From Arthrobacter oryzae (lineage in GTDB: Bacteria > Actinomycetota > Actinomycetes > Actinomycetales > Micrococcaceae), in contig NZ_RBIR01000001.1 of NCBI RefSeq assembly GCF_003634095.1, forward strand, positions 124,001-188,000: DNA of 64,000 bases, read 5' to 3'. Numbering within the stretch: the first letter of the stretch is position 1; every line of letters starts with the position of its first letter. The notes below the pieces were generated by a model, which saw only the letters and a list, made by a program, of their open reading frames with translations, searched no databases and had not been told where the DNA came from. The translations under genes and the position numbers were made by a program. This document shows, piece after piece, positions 33,894 through 43,427 of the stretch.

Positions 33894-34873
33894 TTGGTGC
33901 CTTCTTCTGCTGGCCGGGACGGTTCATCTGAGTCGGCGCCGCCGGGGTCGGACGTGAGTGCGAGGAACGCGTCTTCGAGGTTATGGGAGGTGATTTCCAG
34001 GTCGCTGGCGTCGGTGTGGGTCAGGAGGTACCGGGCCGCGGCGTCGGAATCTCTGGTGCGGATGCTCACGGTATCGGCGCGGACCTCGAACTCGTCGACG
34101 CCGGGCAGCGCTTCCACGGCGGCGGCGTCGAGGTTGCTCACGGACGCCCGGACGGTGCGGCCGGAGGCGAGGGACCTGATGTGGGCTGCGGTGCCGTCGG
34201 CCACGATCCGTCCGCGCCGGAGAAGAATGATCCGGTCCGCGTAGGCGTCGGCTTCATCCAGATAGTGGGTAGCGAAGATGACCGTCCGCCCGCGGGCGGC
34301 ATCGGACCTGATCGCATCCCAGAAATCACGCCGCCCCTCGACGTCCATGCCGGTGGTTGGTTCATCCAGCACCAGCAGCCCCGGATCCGAAACCAGTGCC
34401 ATGGCAAAGCGGAGCCTTTGCTGTTGGCCGCCGGAGCATTTCTCCACCCTCCGGTCCGCGATCTCGGAGATCCCGGCCCGTCCCAGGACCTCGTCCACGG
34501 GCTGGGTGTCGGCGAACAGTGACGCTGTCAGGGCCACGGTTTCACGCACCGTGAGGTCTTTGAGCAGTCCGCCGGTCTGCATGACGGCGGAGACCTGTCC
34601 GCGCGCAATTGCGCCGCGGGGCGTGTGACCGTAGATCCGCACGTCGCCGCGGTCCGGCTTGGCCAGTCCCAGGAGCAAGTCGATAGTGGTGGTCTTGCCT
34701 GCCCCATTGGGGCCAAGGAGCGCCACGATTTCGCCCGGGGCAATGGTGAGGTCGATGCCATTCACCGCGTGAACGCTGCCGAAGGATTTGTGCAGGCCGC
34801 GGGCGTCCACGGCAGCTACCGGGGCAGCCGTCAGCGCTACGGGGCCCGGTTGGGACAGAACAGCCTCGGACAT
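33890..34873 (-). CDS. ABC exporter ATPase (DrrA/CcmA-like)
   Basis: A 327-residue ATPase. Walker A is LLGPNGAGKTTTIDLLLG, the signature is KCSGGQQQRLRFAMAL, Walker B is LLVLDEPTTGMDV and the H-loop is FATHYLDEADAY. In the signature the usual Leu-Ser reads Cys-Ser. The C-terminal extension (about 90 residues) is typical of DrrA-type exporters. The ATG at 34873 has AAAGG six bases before it; the preceding ATG at 34876 is too close to it. It heads the operon with the permease. Confidence 0.92.
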   Translation of the reverse strand: MSEAVLSQPGPVALTAAPVAAVDARGLHKSFGSVHAVNGIDLTIAPGEIVALLGPNGAGKTTTIDLLLGLAKPDRGDVRIYGHTPRGAIARGQVSAVMQTGGLLKDLTVRETVALTASLFADTQPVDEVLGRAGISEIADRRVEKCSGGQQQRLRFAMALVSDPGLLVLDEPTTGMDVEGRRDFWDAIRSDAARGRTVIFATHYLDEADAYADRIILLRRGRIVADGTAAHIRSLASGRTVRASVSNLDAAAVEALPGVDEFEVRADTVSIRTRDSDAAARYLLTHTDASDLEITSHNLEDAFLALTSDPGGADSDEPSRPAEEGTK

Positions 34874-34970
34874 CATGAACCTTTGCATCGAAGAGAAGGG
34901 GCGGGCGGACGGTCCTGCAAACGTGCCGACGGGTTTCGCCGGCGAGATGGGCAACCACACGGAGGCCCGA

Positions 34971-34983
34971 GTTTGTCTATAAC
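34971..34983. promoter_or_regulatory. Possible GntR half-operator upstream of the ABC exporter
   Basis: GTTTGTCTATAAC resembles half of the 39-bp GntR palindrome (GTTTGTTCTATAA, one base shorter). It lies about 100 bases upstream of the ATPase start. YtrA-type regulators frequently control ABC exporters, which supports but does not prove a connection. Confidence 0.35.
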
Positions 34984-35015
34984 GTACTTGGTTAGCTCAC
35001 AGGCAGACCAGACGG

Positions 35016-35354
35016 TCATGGTGTCGGGGGTAAGTTTTTGGGTGTGAGGAGGCTACGGACTCTCACATGGTCACGATCTTGGGTTTCGCCGTCCCAAGAC
35101 CTGGTGTCCCCGGAGCCGCTGCCGCTGTGGTCTGTTGCGTCGATGGGTTCCACGGAAATCAGGAGGATGCCGAGGTCCCGGATCTTTGTGAGCAGCCCGT
35201 GCAGGGCGGCTTGGTCGGGCACGGCCCCGCTGAGGCTTGTGGTGCCGTCGTCTTCGCGGGCCAAGGCAAGGCAATCGAACCAGGCTGACCAGTGGTCGTC
35301 GAGGTGACCGCCGACCCGAATCCGGTAGCCGTGGGGCACGTGGGATCCAGTCAT
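35016..35354 (-). CDS. Small conserved protein of unknown function
   Basis: A 112-residue cytosolic protein starting MTGSHVPHGYRIRVGGHLDDHWSAWFD, with REDDGTTSLSGAVPDQAALHGLLTKIRDLGILLISVEP. This pattern is a widespread small actinobacterial protein with an 'RIRVxGHLDDxWxxWF...TxLxGxVxDQAALHGLLxxxRDLGxxLxSV' layout and unknown function. The C-terminal 35 residues are extra and charged. The ATG overlaps the preceding stop (35351) by four bases, so it is the third gene of an operon. Confidence 0.85.
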   Translation of the reverse strand: MTGSHVPHGYRIRVGGHLDDHWSAWFDCLALAREDDGTTSLSGAVPDQAALHGLLTKIRDLGILLISVEPIDATDHSGSGSGDTRSWDGETQDRDHVRVRSLLTPKNLPPTP

Positions 35355-36034
35355 GGGAGCCGGGCCTCGCCCGTTGACGGGGATGTCCGGTTGCCGCCGC
35401 GGCGGATGATGAACTCCGCGACAATGAGATTCAGGGCCCACCCGGCCCCCAGCATGAGGTCCGTGGTGAGTGCGCTGACGCCAAAGACGGCGTTCCCGAT
35501 GCCTTGGGTGAAGACCTGGGTGCCGGCGCCGAGAGCCAACGCATAGGCGCGGGTCATCCAGGCCCGGTGACGTGCGACGTCGGCGCGACGGATCGCCGCG
35601 AAGCCGAGGATGAGGCTGGTCGCCATCCCAGTACCGAACGCCAGCCGGAAGATGTAGGCGAGTGTCCCGGTGCCGGGCTGGCGCGGATAAAACTGCGTCA
35701 TCCACAGCGCGGAGAACGCGACGGCGAATCCCAGAACCAGCACGACGCGTCCGGCCGCACGGTGCCAGGCGGGCCAACGGCGTCGCAACCGGGACGAGAA
35801 CTGAAAGGCGCCCAGGACCGCGTAGGGGACCGCCCCGACGATGTGCACGACCACGGGCACGGGTGAGGCCGTCATTCGCGCGTTCACCGGGAGGAGAGAG
35901 GGGCCGCCCGCCAACTCGATAAGCCGTAAGGAGCCGGCCGCGGCGGGGATCAGGACGAGGACGATGAGGGCGAACGGCACCCACCCGGTCGACCGCGTCG
36001 ACCAGGCGGGGCGCGCTGCCTTGTGCAGGGTCAT
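35351..36034 (-). CDS. DUF2306 membrane protein
   Basis: A 227-residue protein with about seven hydrophobic segments. DUF2306-like signatures include HIVGAVPYAVLGAFQFSSRLRRRWPAWHRAAGRVVLVLG and RRADVARHRAWMTRAYALALGAGTQVF. Conserved histidines (PAWHRAAGR, RHRAWM) suggest haem or quinone contact, as inferred for the family. It overlaps both flanking genes by four bases, in a three-gene operon below the MalT-like regulator. Confidence 0.88.
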   Translation of the reverse strand: MTLHKAARPAWSTRSTGWVPFALIVLVLIPAAAGSLRLIELAGGPSLLPVNARMTASPVPVVVHIVGAVPYAVLGAFQFSSRLRRRWPAWHRAAGRVVLVLGFAVAFSALWMTQFYPRQPGTGTLAYIFRLAFGTGMATSLILGFAAIRRADVARHRAWMTRAYALALGAGTQVFTQGIGNAVFGVSALTTDLMLGAGWALNLIVAEFIIRRGGNRTSPSTGEARLP

Positions 36035-36720
36035 TTGGTGCCAGCCGGGTTGAGCGGGCGACTTGCGTCCCGGGGCAGGATTCGAATAGCACAGGCGCGC
36101 TGGTCACGCCACAACGAGTATCCCAGGCCCACCATTGCCACCCCGGTGGGTATGGCGAACAGCCTTTCGTTGACCTGCGGCAGCAAGGGAATGGCCAGTG
36201 TCGCCACGGAGCCGGCGGCTAGAAGGGCGGCGGCCCAGCGGGCGAGGACCTTGGCGCGGAACAGCCCGATCCCGAACAAGAGCCCGCCGCCCAGGAATGT
36301 GGCCGCGGACGCCAGGTTAAGGGCTTGCATCAGGCCGATGTCTCCGCTGGCGCGCCCGCCCGTGAACACGGCAAAGACGTCGTTGACGTAGCCCGGCGCC
36401 GTGTGGGCAAGAGTGGAAAAGACAACGGCCCCGATCACTTCAACACTCATCATGATGAGGTAGCCGGCGCCAAACACGAGGTACCCGATCAGGCCCAACA
36501 CGCCGGCCTGCCTCACCTGGCGCAGGTACATCCCGGTGATGCCGGCCAGCGACAACCCGGCCATGAGCACCTTCAGGCTCTGGCGGACCGTGTACTCGGT
36601 GGTGGTGGCGAACTCCGCATCCAGGTGGGGATGGTTGAACTGGACGCCGATGAACAGCAGGCCTGCCGCCACGGCGGACAGGCCGGCCGCCCGGGTGAGG
36701 TTGGTGGTGGTGATGGACAT
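36031..36720 (-). CDS. DUF4386-like membrane protein
   Basis: A 229-residue protein with six to seven hydrophobic segments. It starts ITTTNLTRAAGLSAVAAGLLFIGVQFNHP and shows LMQALNLASAATFLGGGLLFGIGLFRAKVLARWAAALLAAG, a DUF4386-type layout. It is the first gene of the operon and lies 120 bases below the 3' end of the large regulator gene on the same strand. No enzymatic motif is seen. Confidence 0.8.
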   Translation of the reverse strand: MSITTTNLTRAAGLSAVAAGLLFIGVQFNHPHLDAEFATTTEYTVRQSLKVLMAGLSLAGITGMYLRQVRQAGVLGLIGYLVFGAGYLIMMSVEVIGAVVFSTLAHTAPGYVNDVFAVFTGGRASGDIGLMQALNLASAATFLGGGLLFGIGLFRAKVLARWAAALLAAGSVATLAIPLLPQVNERLFAIPTGVAMVGLGYSLWRDQRACAIRILPRDASRPLNPAGTK

Positions 36721-36844
36721 CTTCGACTCCTGGGTCTGGGTTTCCGCGTCAGGGTGTCGCGGGATACTTCAAACCTAGGGAAGGGCCGGGTGAGCAAGCA
36801 TCACCCCATGATGTGAGTGACAGGGTGAGATTTGGCTTTCCCGG

Positions 36845-39559
36845 TCACGTGAGGCCTCGGTCGCGCGCCTTGCGGACCGCGGCCCGCCGGGTGGTGACGG
36901 CGAGCTTCGCGAAAATGTGCTTGGTGTGCGTGCGGAGCGTGTTGGTTGAGATGAACAGCGCTTGCGCGATCTCCGGCCCGCTCAAATCGCCGTCGAGGAG
37001 CCGGAGCACCTGCAGCTCGCGCCCGCTCAACTTTTCTCCCACGGAGGAGGGCAACCGATGCCCCTGAGCGGGGGCTTGGGCGTAGGGCGGCGCAGCCACG
37101 TTGAGCAGCCGCTGGACGTGTCCTTCGGCGATTCCGTGGGCGGCGGCGTCGCGCAGCAGCTCCATCATCGGCGTCCCCTCGGCTAAGAAAAGCCCGGCAT
37201 ACCCGCCGGGTTCGGGCGCCTCCGCGAAAGCCCGGCCAAGCATCGCGCGGGCCTGCTCCCAATGTCCCTGAACGGCCAGGGCCAGAGCCTGCAGCATGCG
37301 GATCTCCATCACGCTCCCGGCGCGTCCGCCCGTCTCCGCGGACTCGAGCAGCCGCCCTAACAGGTGATCGGCCTGCCGGGGCATGCCGCCGTCGGGATGT
37401 TCCCGGTGCTGCGCGATGAGCAGCCGCACGAGCGTGAGGTGATCGAACTCGCTCAGGTAGCTCGCTTTATCCGTTAATGCCACCCCTCGTGCCTCGGCCC
37501 AGCCGGCTGCTTCCGACGTCTTGCCGTGGACGATCCAGATCCGGGCCCTCATCGCCCCGATCGGCTGCACGTCCGGAAAGAATCCAGGCAGGTAGAGCTG
37601 CTCAGCCTGGCCAAGCAGGGTAGCGGCGTCGTCGAGCCTTCCGTCGGCACGGGCAGCAAGCGCCCTGGCCACGAACCACCGGTAGCGGCTCTCAGTCATT
37701 GGCGCCCGTTCGAAGTACTCGCCAGCGGTCGTGAGGTGCCCCGCCGCGGCAGCGAAGTCTCCGGCTTCCAGGTCAAGCCCACCCAGCCCCACATGCAGTT
37801 CGGCGGTTGCCCGGGCGACCGGCTCGCCCTCGGCCTCCGCAAGCTGCAACGCGTCCTGGTAGAGCCGCCGCGCCTTACCGGGCCGGCCGGCCACGAGCCA
37901 CATGTCAGCGAGCACGACGGTGCTGCTGATGGCGTCAACGAGGTTTCCGGAGGCGTGCAGACTCGCCACGGCCTGCGTGAATGTATCCAGCGCAGAAGAC
38001 ATCTCCCCGTTCGCCCACGCAGCCAGCCCTAGAAAGCCCGAGGCAGCGCCGCGCGCAAGATGGTCGCCGGGGCCGGCCAGGGCAAGGGCGTGCCGGGCGT
38101 GCTCGGAAGTGCCGGCCGCGTCGCCCCGCGCCTGTGCAAGCGAGGCACGATAAACGGCGATGGTTGCCGGCAGCGTCCGGAGTTCCTCAGTCTCGGGCCA
38201 GGGCGGAACTGCCCCGGACGGGACCGCGGCCAGTGCACGTTCCGCATCCTCCAGACGCGGTTCCACCCCGTGGAGGTCACCGGAGGCCATGAGCATGAAT
38301 CCGTAGAAGACGCTAAGCACCGGGCTGCACCGGACGACGTCGGCGGGAAGCGCCCTCAGCCAGCCGAACAAGATTGCCTCCTGCCGGTTGCGCCGGATCA
38401 TCGGCACGGCCCACTCCATCAAGTGGGCCGCCCTATTGAAGTCTTGGGCTTCCAGGGCATGCCGGACCGCTTCTTCCATCAGGTCCTTGTGCGCGTACCA
38501 CGCGCTGGCGCGCTGATGCAGCAGCGGAACTAATCCAGGCTGTTCGTTGAGCAGACGCGCCCGCAGCACGTCCGCGAAGAGGTGGTGGTAGCGGTACCAT
38601 TCCCGCCGGTCATCCAACGGGACGATGAATAGGTTGGCTCGCTCCAGTGCTGTGAGCATCTCTCTCCCGTCGGCGCGGCCCGTCACAGCATCGCAAAGCG
38701 GTCCGCTGAAACGGTCGAGAACGGCTGTGAGCATCAGGAAGGTGCGGACGTGATCGGGCTGATGCCCGAGTACCTCTTCGACCAGGTAGTCGACGACGTA
38801 GCGGTCAGTTCCGGCGAACCCGGCAATGAAACCGGCGACGTCCTCGCGTCCCTGGAGCGAGAGCGCGGCCAGCTGCAGTGCCGCCGCCCACCCTTCAGTA
38901 CGCTGCTCCAACGCCACGACGGCCCCGGCGGAGAGGTTCAGTCCTGCCACCTCATTGAGGTATGCGCTCACCTCCTCTGCCGTGAAACGCAGGTCCGCTG
39001 CACGGAGCTCGACAAGCTCGCCGCGCACCCGCCAGCGGGGCATCGGCAGCTCGGGGTCAGCGCGGGTGCTGATCACAACGTGAACGTGGGACGGAAGGTG
39101 CTCCAGCAGGAAGACCATCCCCTTGCCCACCTCGTGACTGTCAACAAGGTGGTAGTCATCGAGCACCAACCAAACATCAGCCGGCACCATGGCCAGCTCG
39201 TTTAGGACCGTGGTCAGCACTGACTCAGTCCAGCCGTCCGATGGGGAAATGAGCTCGAGAGCAGATGACCCGATGCCTGGCACCGCTGTTTGCAGCGCGG
39301 ACACAACATAGGTCCAAAAAGACGCAGCGTCGGTGTCGGAGGCGTCGAGCGAAACCCACGCAATGCGACGGTCATCCGCCTGCATTCCGCCCAGCCACTC
39401 GGCCAGGAGCGTTGTCTTACCGAACCCGGCCGGGGCAGATACCAGCGTCAATCGCGACCCGGCACCACGGCGCAGGCGATCCAACAGCCGCGTGCGTGTC
39501 ACAACATTGCGTCGGGCTGGCGGGATGAACAGCTTCGTTGCGATCAGCGGACGTGCCAT
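36845..39559 (-). CDS. Large ATP-binding LuxR-family (MalT-like/LAL) regulator
   Basis: A 904-residue regulator. The STAND-type NTPase starts near residue 1: Walker A SAPAGFGKTTLLAEW at about 41-55, Walker B-like DVWLVLDDYHLVDS, and RADPELPMPRWRVRGELVELRAADLRFT as in MalT. TPR-like helical repeats fill the middle (about 350-800). The C-terminal LuxR helix-turn-helix is LSGRELQVLRLLDGDLSGPEIAQALFISTNTLRTHTKHIFAKLAV. Its neighbour operon of membrane proteins (36.7-35.0 kb) is a likely target. The effector is unknown. Confidence 0.93.
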   Translation of the reverse strand: MARPLIATKLFIPPARRNVVTRTRLLDRLRRGAGSRLTLVSAPAGFGKTTLLAEWLGGMQADDRRIAWVSLDASDTDAASFWTYVVSALQTAVPGIGSSALELISPSDGWTESVLTTVLNELAMVPADVWLVLDDYHLVDSHEVGKGMVFLLEHLPSHVHVVISTRADPELPMPRWRVRGELVELRAADLRFTAEEVSAYLNEVAGLNLSAGAVVALEQRTEGWAAALQLAALSLQGREDVAGFIAGFAGTDRYVVDYLVEEVLGHQPDHVRTFLMLTAVLDRFSGPLCDAVTGRADGREMLTALERANLFIVPLDDRREWYRYHHLFADVLRARLLNEQPGLVPLLHQRASAWYAHKDLMEEAVRHALEAQDFNRAAHLMEWAVPMIRRNRQEAILFGWLRALPADVVRCSPVLSVFYGFMLMASGDLHGVEPRLEDAERALAAVPSGAVPPWPETEELRTLPATIAVYRASLAQARGDAAGTSEHARHALALAGPGDHLARGAASGFLGLAAWANGEMSSALDTFTQAVASLHASGNLVDAISSTVVLADMWLVAGRPGKARRLYQDALQLAEAEGEPVARATAELHVGLGGLDLEAGDFAAAAGHLTTAGEYFERAPMTESRYRWFVARALAARADGRLDDAATLLGQAEQLYLPGFFPDVQPIGAMRARIWIVHGKTSEAAGWAEARGVALTDKASYLSEFDHLTLVRLLIAQHREHPDGGMPRQADHLLGRLLESAETGGRAGSVMEIRMLQALALAVQGHWEQARAMLGRAFAEAPEPGGYAGLFLAEGTPMMELLRDAAAHGIAEGHVQRLLNVAAPPYAQAPAQGHRLPSSVGEKLSGRELQVLRLLDGDLSGPEIAQALFISTNTLRTHTKHIFAKLAVTTRRAAVRKARDRGLT

Positions 39560-39860
39560 ACGGACCCCGTTCTAAGGCACAACAACTTGGGAAGGTACGG
39601 CCAGCCGGTGCTTAAACTCCGGCAAGGGCCCGGATAGTCGAATGATACTCAGGAAGCAGGGGAGTGCAGCCCGAGGGCTGCGGTTTCGGCGTGAAAGAAG
39701 ATGGGTGCCCTCACCTTACAGTCAGATGTGGCCACGTATCCGGCTACGCGGACCATTCCATGGGTCAACCCGAGCCCTTGTCCTGTGTAGGGGCCGCGGC
39801 TAGTCTGACCTCGACCGTCGGCTTTGCTGCGGGCGCTTCACCCCCGACCAGGAGGATGCC
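39560..39860. other. Divergent promoter region
   Basis: 300 bases between the LAL regulator and the cysteine hydrolase. No gene is supportable. A strong ribosome site (AGGAGG at about 39850) lies at the right end. Confidence 0.4.
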
Positions 39861-40466
39861 TTGAAATTTGATCCGAACACCACCGCCGTTGTACTCATCG
39901 AATATCAGAACGACTTCACGTCCGAAGGCGGCGGGCTGCATGACGCGGTCCGACCGGTCATGGAAAAAACGGACATGCTCGCCAACACGGCTCGCGTTGT
40001 AGAGGCAGCCCGCGCGGCCGGGGTCACGATAATGCACGCGCCCATCACGTTTGCCGAGGGCTACAACGAGCTCGGCAAACATCCATACGGGATCCTCAAG
40101 GGGGTCGTCGACAGCGGCGTGTTCGTCAAGGGAACCTGGGGTGCAGCCATCATCGACGAGCTGGCGCCGGCTGAGGGCGACATCGTCATTGAAGGCAAAA
40201 GGGGTCTCGACACCTTCGCCAGCACAAACCTGGACTTCATCCTTCGCAGCAAAGGCATCACCACCATCGTCCTGGGCGGGTTCCTGACCAACTGTTGTGT
40301 CGAGTCAACCATGCGCAGTGGCTACGAGAACGGGTACGAGGTGGTGACGCTGAGCGACTGTGTGGCTGCAACGTCGGTTGAGGAACACGACAACGCGATC
40401 GCATACGACTACCCGATGTTCTCCACCCCGATGACTGCCGAGGAGTTCTCCAGCCGGCTGTCCTGA
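39861..40466 (+). CDS. Cysteine hydrolase (isochorismatase family)
   Basis: A 201-residue isochorismatase-fold hydrolase. The catalytic set is Glu/Asp in VLIEYQNDF, Lys in EGKRGLD and Cys in GGFLTNCCVESTMRSG. The usual first aspartate of DxQxDF is replaced by glutamate here, a known variant of the cysteine hydrolase family. The start is TTG with an excellent AGGAGG six bases upstream. Substrates of the family include isochorismate, nicotinamide and N-carbamoyl compounds. Confidence 0.88.
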   Translation: MKFDPNTTAVVLIEYQNDFTSEGGGLHDAVRPVMEKTDMLANTARVVEAARAAGVTIMHAPITFAEGYNELGKHPYGILKGVVDSGVFVKGTWGAAIIDELAPAEGDIVIEGKRGLDTFASTNLDFILRSKGITTIVLGGFLTNCCVESTMRSGYENGYEVVTLSDCVAATSVEEHDNAIAYDYPMFSTPMTAEEFSSRLS

Positions 40467-40664
40467 CTTTGCCCAAGCACGAAGGCCGCACCGTCCGGCA
40501 CCCAGCCGTGGTGCGGTCCTTTGTTCTTGCCTTGGTTGAGCCGCCACGAGGGGCGCGCCGCCGCATTCCTGCTCTAAGTCATTCACCGAATGATTCCCCT
40601 GCGGTAGCGTCGTCGAATGACCGGTTATGCGGCCGGGTGATCCGGCCGAGGAAGCGGGGACGTC

Positions 40665-41798
40665 ATGGCGAGCAGCAGAATCAAGCACGTTATGGTGATG
40701 GTCCAAGAGAACCACACCACCGATAATTACTTCCAGGGCCTGGCCCCTTACGGGGCGAACGTTGCGAAGGACTGGCCGGCCCAGGTCAACCCGCCCGCGT
40801 CGGATCAGCCCCATGACCGGCACGCCTACTACCGCTGGCTCGCCGGAGAGCACAAGGCGACCCGGACCCAGTTCGACACCGCGGCGGTCATCCCGTTTTA
40901 CGCGTATCTGGCGCTGACGGGGGCGTTCCTGGAAAACCATTGCAGCGGCTTCGGCACTAACTCGACGCCTAATCATCTGCTGATCCTTGGCGGCCAGTCA
41001 CCGACGCTGCGCAACCCCTCTCGGACCCAGCCGCCGCCGCTGTGGGACATGCCCTCCGTCCCGGGCCTCGCGGATGAGGCGGGCATCGGCTGGGCCTGCT
41101 ACACAGGCACCGACAGCTACCCGGCCGGGTTCTACCAACAACTCAGCGGCTCCAAAAACCTGATTCCCAACGCGCACTTCGTCGCCGACGCCGCCGCCGG
41201 GAAGCTGCCGCCCTTGACTTATCTGTGGCACGACGCGCCCGAAGACGAACACCCGACCGCCGACGTTACGATCGGAATGAACAAGACCTGGGAATCCGTG
41301 GACGCCGTCGTCAGATCCGGCGGGTGGGATGAGACGGTGTTCCTGCTGACCTGGGATGACTGGGGCGGCTGGGATGATCACGTGGCCACGCCGAACATCG
41401 AACATACCCTGGACGGGGTACAACTCGCGTACGGTCCGCGGGTCCCGCTGATCATGTTCGGCGGCCCGGTCAAGCCGGGCATCGACAGCCGCTGGTCCAA
41501 CCACGCCGGCATACCGAAGACCGTCATGCAGCTGCTCGGACTGCCCGAACTGGGGGTGGACCGCGTCGACAAGGATCCCGGCCTCGCCGACCTCATCGAC
41601 CCCACCCGGCACAACCCTGCACCGCCGGTGTTCGGGTCGAAGATCAGCCTGCCTGCTCCGCCGCAGCCGGAGCGCAGACCCAACCCCTTGCCACCCCCTC
41701 CCGCGGCGACTTCAAATCCGGTCCCGCCGGTGGTGCTGCGTAGCGGCGGCACACTTCCGCCCCCGAACGACGTCACCCTGACCCCGAACAAGCCCTGA
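40665..41798 (+). CDS. Phosphoesterase family protein (phospholipase C/acid phosphatase AcpA-like)
   Basis: A 377-residue phosphoesterase. Family motifs are IKHVMVMVQENHTTDNYFQGL, FGTNSTPNHLLILGG, LLTWDDWGGWDDHVATPN and GPRVPLIMFGGPVKPG. The catalytic Thr/Asn pair is in ENHTTDNYF. Members normally act on phospholipids or phosphomonoesters outside the cell, yet no signal peptide is visible here. A proline-rich tail of about 70 residues follows the domain. The next gene (sedolisin) starts 31 bases later, so the two are probably co-transcribed. Confidence 0.85.
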   Translation: MASSRIKHVMVMVQENHTTDNYFQGLAPYGANVAKDWPAQVNPPASDQPHDRHAYYRWLAGEHKATRTQFDTAAVIPFYAYLALTGAFLENHCSGFGTNSTPNHLLILGGQSPTLRNPSRTQPPPLWDMPSVPGLADEAGIGWACYTGTDSYPAGFYQQLSGSKNLIPNAHFVADAAAGKLPPLTYLWHDAPEDEHPTADVTIGMNKTWESVDAVVRSGGWDETVFLLTWDDWGGWDDHVATPNIEHTLDGVQLAYGPRVPLIMFGGPVKPGIDSRWSNHAGIPKTVMQLLGLPELGVDRVDKDPGLADLIDPTRHNPAPPVFGSKISLPAPPQPERRPNPLPPPPAATSNPVPPVVLRSGGTLPPPNDVTLTPNKP

Positions 41799-41829
41799 GC
41801 GAGAACCGTCCCACGAACGGAGCACAATC

Positions 41830-43422
41830 ATGTCTGAGCAGAACACCACCCCGATGACCGCCGTGCAGAGTGTCCCGCTGCCAGGTTCGGAACGCAGTGC
41901 GGCGGCCGGGATCCAAGCCACGCACGGACCCGTCGATCCCTCCCGCAGGATTGAGGTGACCGTGATCCTGCGCCGGCAGGAGCCATTGACGCAGATGCCC
42001 GCCGAACCGATGTCCGGCGCCGAACTCGCCGCCCGCCACGGGGCCTCGGCCGGGGACTTGGGCCTTGCTGTCGAGACGTTCACCCGGCTCGGAGCGGAGA
42101 TCCTCGAAGCGGACCCGGCCTCCCGCCGGCTGCGGCTGGCCGGAACTGTCGAACAGCTGGGCCGGATCTTCGGCACCAGCCTGGAGGACGTGACCAGCAG
42201 CGGGCCCCACGGTCAGGACGTCACGCACCGGCACCGGACCGGGGGCCTGCAGATCCCGGCAGAGCTGGACGGAATCGTCACGGCGGTCCTGGGCCTCGAT
42301 GATCGTCCTCAGGCGCGTGCGCAGTTCCATGCGATCCCGCTGGCCGCAGCCGGGACCAGCTACACCCCGCCGGAACTGGCCAGGATCTACAACTTCCCTG
42401 CCGGCGCCGATGGCAGCGGTCAGAGCGTGGCCATCATCGAACTCGGCGGCGGTTTCGGTCAGGCGGACCTGGACGCATATTTCGCAGGTCTCGGGATCAC
42501 CGGGCCAACGGTGACTGCCGTGGGCGTCGATGGCGCCGCCAACCAGCCCGGGCAGGACCCGGCCGGAGCCGACGGGGAGGTACTGCTCGACATCGAAGTC
42601 ATCGGGGCCCTGGTACCGGCGGCGGAGATTCTGGTCTACTTCGCGCCGAACACGGATGCCGGGTTCCTCGACGCGATCATCAATGCCTCTCACGCCGCGC
42701 CGACACCGGCGGCTATCAGCATCAGCTGGGGTCAGAACGAGGACGACTGGACCGCCCAGGCACGGACAGCGTTTGACCAGGCCGTCGCCGACGCCTCGGC
42801 GCTGGGCGTGACCGTCACGGCGGCGGCGGGGGATAACGGCAGCGCCGACGCAGCCACGGACGGCAAGGACCACGCGGACTTTCCGGCCTCCAGCCCGCAC
42901 GTGCTGGCCTGCGGCGGCACCCGCCTGAATGCCGACATCGTTACGGGAACAATCAGTTCGGAAACCGTCTGGAATGACGGACCGAACTCAGCCACGGGTG
43001 GCGGCTACAGCGACACCTTCCCCGTTCCGGCCTGGCAGCGCGGCCTGCCCGCCCATGCCCGCCACCGCAAACCGGCACCAAAGCCCGCCCCCAGGGGCCA
43101 TGGCCGCGGCGTCCCGGACGTCAGCGGCGTCGCCGACCCGCAAACCGGGTACAGGGTCAGAGTCGACGGCGAGGACATGGTCATCGGCGGCACGAGCGCC
43201 GTCGCACCCCTCTGGGCGGCACTGATCACCCTGTTCGCCCAGTCGACGGGGCGGCGGTTCGGCCAAATCCAGCCTCTGCTCTATAGCCGGACGAGCGGGT
43301 TCCACGACGTCACCACGGGAAACAACGGCACCTACCGGGCCGCGACCGGCTGGGATCCCTGCACCGGCCTCGGCAGCCCCGACGGGACAGCCCTGCTCGC
43401 TGCGATCAACTCCGGCCTCTAA
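41830..43422 (+). CDS. S53 peptidase (sedolisin/kumamolisin-like)
   Basis: A 530-residue serine-carboxyl protease. The pro-domain spans about residues 35-165. The catalytic Glu250 and Asp254 are in ADGEVLLDIEV, the oxyanion Asp335 in AAAGDNGSADA and the nucleophile Ser456 in GGTSAVAP. A calcium-site region follows (GFHDVTTGNNG). S53 enzymes are acid endopeptidases activated by loss of the propeptide and are usually secreted. No signal peptide is seen, so export by another route or cytosolic storage is implied. It is paired with the phosphoesterase gene. Confidence 0.93.
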   Translation: MSEQNTTPMTAVQSVPLPGSERSAAAGIQATHGPVDPSRRIEVTVILRRQEPLTQMPAEPMSGAELAARHGASAGDLGLAVETFTRLGAEILEADPASRRLRLAGTVEQLGRIFGTSLEDVTSSGPHGQDVTHRHRTGGLQIPAELDGIVTAVLGLDDRPQARAQFHAIPLAAAGTSYTPPELARIYNFPAGADGSGQSVAIIELGGGFGQADLDAYFAGLGITGPTVTAVGVDGAANQPGQDPAGADGEVLLDIEVIGALVPAAEILVYFAPNTDAGFLDAIINASHAAPTPAAISISWGQNEDDWTAQARTAFDQAVADASALGVTVTAAAGDNGSADAATDGKDHADFPASSPHVLACGGTRLNADIVTGTISSETVWNDGPNSATGGGYSDTFPVPAWQRGLPAHARHRKPAPKPAPRGHGRGVPDVSGVADPQTGYRVRVDGEDMVIGGTSAVAPLWAALITLFAQSTGRRFGQIQPLLYSRTSGFHDVTTGNNGTYRAATGWDPCTGLGSPDGTALLAAINSGL

Positions 43423-43427
43423 ACCTG

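Noticed and set aside
35355-36107. N-terminal extension of the small conserved gene at 35016
   Set aside because: The frame stays open upstream, but those residues overlap the DUF2306 gene out of frame and are Arg/Pro-rich. The ATG at 35354 with a four-base overlap is the real start.
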